Below, piece after piece: positions 8,061-13,550 of a DNA stretch of 13,550 nucleotides (position 1 is the stretch's first letter; each line of letters starts with the position of its first letter). Location: positions 1 to 13,550 of the forward strand of contig JACPHL010000014.1 of NCBI GenBank assembly GCA_016188625.1, in the 5' to 3' direction. The notes beneath the pieces are model-generated. The model was given only the letters and a program-made list of their open reading frames with translations, ran no database searches and had not been told where the DNA came from. A program made the translations under genes and the position numbers. This DNA is from Candidatus Rokuibacteriota bacterium. GTDB lineage: Bacteria > Methylomirabilota > Methylomirabilia > Rokubacteriales > JACPHL01.

Positions 8061-9344
8061 ATGAAGGGTCCGCGGGCAGGCGAGAGGGTCACCCTCGAGG
8101 AGGCCATCGGCCGGCTCCGTCCCGGGATGCGGGTCCTCCTCCCCCCGGCCTGCGCCGAGCCGCGCGCCCTGATCGGGGAGCTCTGCCGCCAGGCGGAGCG
8201 GCTGCGCGGTCTCACCCTCATGGGCGGCCTGCTCCTCTCCGACTACCCCTTCTGCCGGGAGGCGTACCGGGGGATCTTCCGCTGGGTGACCTGGCACATC
8301 ATGCCGCCGCTCCGGGAGCCGCTCCAGGCCGGCCAGGTGGAGTTCGTCCCCGCCCGCTACTTCGACACCCTGCGGGTCTTCGGCCGCGGCGGGCCCTGGG
8401 CCGCCGACGCCTGCCTTCTCCAGACCTCCCCGCCGGACGCCCGCGGCTGGGTGAGCCTCGGGGTCTCGGTGAGCTACCCGCTGCCCATCGCCCGCGGGGT
8501 CCCCCTGGTCATCGCCGAGGTCAACCCCAGGATGCCGCGGACCCTCGGGGAGTCGTGCCTCCACCTCTCCGAGCTCGACTGCTGGGTCGAGGTCGAGCAC
8601 CCCCTGGTGGAGTACCCGCCTCCCGCGGTCGGGGAGGTGGAGCGCGGGATCGCCGCCCACGTGGCCGAGCTGGTCCCTGACGGCGCCACGATCCAGGTCG
8701 GGATCGGCGCCATCCCGCAGGCGATCCTGGAGGCGCTGTCGGGGAAGCGGGATCTCGGGGTCCACTCCCTGCTCGTGGACACGATGCTCCCGCTCATCGA
8801 GCGGGGGGTGATCACCAACGCGCGCAAGAGCCGGAACCCGGGGCGGATGGACCTGGGGGAGATCATGGGGACCGAGGCCCTCTTCCGCTTCGCCCACGAC
8901 AACCCCATGGTCAACATGGAGCCCTCCTCGGCGATCCACAACCCCATGGTCGTCGCCGGGATCGAGCGCTTCGTCTCCATCAACTCGGCCCTGGAGGTGG
9001 ACCTGACCGGGCAGGTGAACGCCGAGTCCCTGGACGGCGTCCAGGTGGGCGGGATCGGCGGGCAGTTCGACTTCGTGGAGGGGGCCTCCTGGGCCGGGGG
9101 CGGGCGCTCCATCATCGCGCTCCCCTCGACGGCCCGGGGCGGGGAGGTCTCCCGGATCGTGCCGCGCCTGGGCGCGGGGGCGGCCGTGACGATCCCCCGC
9201 CACCTGACCGACTGCGTGGCGACCGAGTACGGGGTCGCCGAGCTCAGGGGGCGGAGCGTCGAGGAGCGCGCGCGGGCGCTGATCGGGATCGCGCATCCGC
9301 GCCATCGCGAGGCGCTCGAACGCCAGCTCCGCATGGCCCGCTGA
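8061..9344 (+). CDS. Acetyl-CoA hydrolase / 4-hydroxybutyrate-type CoA transferase
   Basis: Members of this family move CoA between acetyl-CoA (or another acyl-CoA) and a carboxylate, or hydrolyse acetyl-CoA; they are cytosolic. The 427-aa protein has both expected halves. The N-terminal half includes DACLLQTSPPDARGWVSLGV and VIAEVNPRMPRTLGES. The C-terminal half includes VQVGIGAIPQAILEAL, LIERGVITNARKS, INSALEVDLTGQVNAES and GVQVGGIGGQFDFVEGA. The glutamate that forms the thioester intermediate in 4-hydroxybutyrate CoA transferase (about residue 238, in an HTEM-like motif) aligns with Leu237 in VHSLLVDTML (CTG at 8769-8771). The substrate cannot be named. ATG 8061 comes 20 bases after cinA with only weak purine-rich sequence upstream, so it probably shares the cinA transcript. 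It is followed by the large hairpin at 9349-9425. Confidence 0.88.
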   Translation: MKGPRAGERVTLEEAIGRLRPGMRVLLPPACAEPRALIGELCRQAERLRGLTLMGGLLLSDYPFCREAYRGIFRWVTWHIMPPLREPLQAGQVEFVPARYFDTLRVFGRGGPWAADACLLQTSPPDARGWVSLGVSVSYPLPIARGVPLVIAEVNPRMPRTLGESCLHLSELDCWVEVEHPLVEYPPPAVGEVERGIAAHVAELVPDGATIQVGIGAIPQAILEALSGKRDLGVHSLLVDTMLPLIERGVITNARKSRNPGRMDLGEIMGTEALFRFAHDNPMVNMEPSSAIHNPMVVAGIERFVSINSALEVDLTGQVNAESLDGVQVGGIGGQFDFVEGASWAGGGRSIIALPSTARGGEVSRIVPRLGAGAAVTIPRHLTDCVATEYGVAELRGRSVEERARALIGIAHPRHREALERQLRMAR

Positions 9345-9348
9345 GTAG

Positions 9349-9443
9349 GTGGTGAGGCTCCGCCGGGGGTTCCCGGCGAGCCCGTTGAGCGGGCCGGAAC
9401 CTCCGGCGGACCGCCTCCTCACCACACCAAAGTCGGCGGAGCC
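9349..9443. repeat. Large imperfect hairpin with an alternative pairing partner
   Basis: GTGGTGAGG (9349-9357) pairs with CCTCACCAC (9417-9425). Inside it, 9359-9373 pairs with 9396-9410 over 15 positions with a single G-T, and a small CCCG/CGGG stem (9381-9384/9390-9393) can form at the top. GGCTCCGCCG (9356-9365) is also perfectly complementary to CGGCGGAGCC (9434-9443), which competes with the main helix. It sits after the CoA-transferase stop and has no T-run, so it is not a canonical terminator on the plus strand. It may protect the mRNA 3' end or be a copy of a palindromic repeat family. Confidence 0.55.
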
Positions 9444-9445
9444 AT

Positions 9446-9471
9446 AAAAAAGGCCCGCCGGAAGGCGGGCC
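9446..9471 (-). terminator. Intrinsic terminator of the selenoprotein gene
   Basis: On the minus strand a perfect 8-bp stem GGCCCGCC/GGCGGGCC (9471-9464/9459-9452) with a TTCC loop is followed directly by TTTTTT (9451-9446). It lies about 20 bases after the stop codon at 9490-9492 and works for minus-strand transcription only. Confidence 0.9.
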
Positions 9472-9489
9472 GGGGTGGCTGGCGGAAGC

Positions 9490-9720
9490 TCAGGCCTTCC
9501 GGGCCTGGCGGACCTTGGCGAAGATCTCCTCGTTCGTCGGGAAGCGCCCGGTCTTGTGCTTGGAGTAGACCAGCGAGCCATCCAGCTCCACGTCGAAGAC
9601 CCCGCCGTGCCCCGCCTTCAGCTCAGCGCTGAGCGCGAACTCCTTCTTGATCGCGGCCTCGAGACCGGAGGCCTGGGGGAGGTAGTCTCATTCCGCGCAG
9701 TAGGTGATCCGGACCCGCAT
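9490..9720 (-). CDS. SelT/SelW/SelH (Rdx) family selenoprotein with in-frame UGA
   Basis: Read through one in-frame TGA (9688-9690), this gene gives a 76-aa thioredoxin-like Rdx protein. It begins MRVRITYCAEU, placing selenocysteine at residue 11 in a CxxU redox motif followed by DYLPQAS, and continues with GHGGVFDVELDGSLVYSKHK and TGRFPTNEEI, the signature of bacterial SelW-like proteins. The family is thought to act as small thiol/selenol oxidoreductases; the substrate is unknown. Evidence for a real gene is unusually complete: a strong promoter (9754-9782), AAGGAGG five bases before the ATG (9726-9732), a SECIS-like hairpin after the UGA, and an intrinsic terminator (9446-9471). Treating the TGA as a stop would leave only ten codons, so ordinary gene calling misses it. 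It is transcribed alone, convergent with the CoA transferase and divergent from the histidine kinase. No selA, selB, selC or selD is in the window. Confidence 0.93.
9655..9690 (-). promoter_or_regulatory. Bacterial SECIS-like element with its UGA codon
   Basis: In the transcript the UGA (9690-9688) is followed after 14 nt by a perfect 6-bp stem GGCCUC/GAGGCC (9673-9668/9660-9655) closing a loop CGGUCUC. The loop contains GGUCU, the same apical sequence as the E. coli fdhF SECIS bound by SelB. GGUCU begins 21 nt after the UGA here and about 18 nt after it in fdhF. The hairpin lies inside the coding sequence, as bacterial SECIS elements do. Confidence 0.8.
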
Positions 9721-9753
9721 GCGAGCCTCCTTGGGCTGGTTGCTCGGCCCTTC

Positions 9754-9782
9754 ATGATACCGGCCGCGCCCTCGGCTGTCAA
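9754..9782 (-). promoter_or_regulatory. Strong sigma-70 promoter of the selenoprotein gene
   Basis: On the minus strand TTGACA (9777-9782) is followed after exactly 17 bases by TATCAT (9754-9759), 11 of 12 consensus positions. A start near 9747 gives a leader of about 27 nt that contains the AAGGAGG ribosome-binding site. It is the best promoter match in the window. Confidence 0.8.
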
Positions 9783-9798
9783 ACGACGGCGGCCCGCG

Positions 9799-9827
9799 TT
9801 GTCCCGGCTCGCCCCTCCTGGTATGCT
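9799..9827 (+). promoter_or_regulatory. Candidate promoter of the histidine kinase operon
   Basis: TTGTCC (9799-9804), 17 bases, then TATGCT (9822-9827). A start near 9833-9834 falls only a few bases before the ATG at 9837, so the transcript would be almost leaderless unless another promoter is used. Confidence 0.5.
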
Positions 9828-9836
9828 AGGGGCGGC

Positions 9837-13239
<3,403 letters not shown>

Positions 13240-13243
13240 ATAA

Positions 13244-13303
13244 TTCGGAGGGGAACGCCCCCCTGGCGGGGCCGGCGGGCCACGATGGGGCGGGGCTGCC
13301 CCA
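13244..13303. repeat. Degenerate second copy of the intergenic palindrome plus adjacent hairpin
   Basis: TTCGGAGGGGAACGCCCCCCT (13244-13264, written here in pieces: TTCGGAGGGG, AACG, CCCCCCT) matches the element at 4845-4869 with the four bases GGCT missing from the loop side. It begins four bases after the regulator stop codon, as the first copy sits beside rpoD. Further on, TGGGGC (13286-13291) and GCCCCA (13298-13303) form a perfect 6-bp hairpin. The rest differs from the first copy. Confidence 0.5.
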
Positions 13304-13366
13304 CCCGTCGCCCCGGGATTCCCCATTCTCCCCAGGCAACCCGCCGGATTCATTGGTCTTACTTCC

Positions 13367-13382
13367 TGGCATTCTCGTTGCA
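13367..13382 (+). promoter_or_regulatory. Sigma-54 (RpoN) promoter upstream of the universal stress protein
   Basis: TGGCATTCTCGTTGCA carries the -24 GG (13368-13369) and -12 GC (13380-13381) with the obligatory 10-base gap, and matches TGGCAYR-N4-TTGCW at nearly every position. Transcription would start near 13393, giving a leader of about 70 nt. An NtrC-type activator gene lies directly upstream. The enhancer sites it would need are not evident; the GC-rich palindromes at 13244-13303 lie at a suitable distance. Confidence 0.7.
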
Positions 13383-13463
13383 ACCTTGAGATGGAGGTGT
13401 TCACAGACGGGCTGCCACCTGCGAGAAAGAACGCATGACGATCTACCAAAGGAGGAGAGATCC

Positions 13464-13550
13464 ATGAAGCTCAATACGATCCTGGTCCCGCTGGACGGCT
13501 CTGCCTTGGCGGAGGCGGCCTTGTCGAAGGCCGTCGAGCTGGCGCAAGAC
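13464..13550 (+). CDS. Universal stress protein, UspA family (3' partial)
   Basis: Only the first 29 codons are in the window: MKLNTILVPLDGSALAEAAL followed by SKAVELAQD. The hydrophobic first strand, VPLDGS with the conserved aspartate that contacts ATP in ATP-binding family members, and the start of helix 1 with its AExAL pattern are typical of UspA-like proteins. Such proteins are cytosolic, often bind ATP and are induced by starvation or stress; individual roles vary. ATG 13464 has a strong AAAGGAGGAG at 13448-13457, six bases upstream. A sigma-54 promoter 70-100 bases upstream and the neighbouring NtrC-type system suggest that it is a target of that system. The rest of the gene, including any C-terminal nucleotide-binding motif, lies beyond the window. 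Confidence 0.88.
   Translation, partial: MKLNTILVPLDGSALAEAALSKAVELAQD

Noticed and set aside
9452-9471. The GGCCCGCC/GGCGGGCC hairpin as terminator for the plus-strand CoA-transferase transcript
   Set aside because: On the plus strand it is followed by GGGGTGG, not a T-run; it functions only for the minus strand.
13435-13467. Ten-codon open frame (MTIYQRRRDP) whose stop overlaps the start of the stress-protein gene
   Set aside because: The arginine codons are simply the AGGAGGAGA ribosome-binding site read in frame; there is no good ribosome-binding site of its own.

Overview
The window is GC-rich, densely packed bacterial chromosome with short overlaps between genes. Gene content (split biotin carboxylase plus stand-alone biotinyl protein, primary sigma factor, NtrC-type two-component system, SelW-like selenoprotein, CoA transferase) and the intergenic palindromes suggest an environmental bacterium of the Rokubacteria / Methylomirabilota (NC10) or deltaproteobacterial sort. 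That placement is inference from style and is not proven by any single gene. No tRNA, rRNA, CRISPR, transposase or phage gene was seen.

Layout. (1) 1-2103, plus: cysteine desulfurase (5' end outside the window), an IscU-like scaffold and serine acetyltransferase, closely packed; together they make cysteine and mobilise its sulfur for Fe-S clusters. (2) 2171-4639, plus: a 60-aa helix-turn-helix protein, the biotin transporter subunit BioY, biotin carboxylase and a 71-aa biotinyl carrier, a biotin-uptake and biotin-use cluster without a carboxyltransferase subunit. (3) 4640-4955: a convergent intergenic stretch with a TTGACA-type promoter, a candidate structured RNA of about 148 nt, and a palindromic element of about 113 bp ending at the rpoD stop codon. 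(4) 4956-6536, minus: primary sigma factor, with an AT-rich promoter region divergent from (5) 6844-9344, plus: a CinA-family protein with a degenerate amidase domain, and an acetyl-CoA hydrolase/transferase-family protein. (6) 9345-9489: a large imperfect hairpin and a textbook terminator for (7) 9490-9720, minus: a 76-aa SelW/Rdx-type selenoprotein with an in-frame UGA and a bacterial SECIS-like hairpin. (8) 9837-13239, plus: a soluble PAS-PAS-GAF histidine kinase and an NtrC-type sigma-54 response regulator; the regulator is broken by a deletion plus frameshift just after its AAA+ core. (9) 13240-13550: a second, degenerate copy of the intergenic repeat, a well-spaced sigma-54 promoter, and the first 29 codons of a universal stress protein.

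Most notable are the selenoprotein, which conventional gene calling would miss; the sigma-54 promoter next to the damaged NtrC-type regulator, suggesting a kinase-regulator-stress-protein circuit; and the unassigned structured RNA candidate with its own promoter. Catalytic or ligand residues are also lost in three otherwise well-preserved proteins: the IscU-like scaffold, the CinA C-terminal domain and the CoA transferase. I did not find a clearly new multi-gene system; the RNA candidate and the repeat family are the parts least explained by known families.
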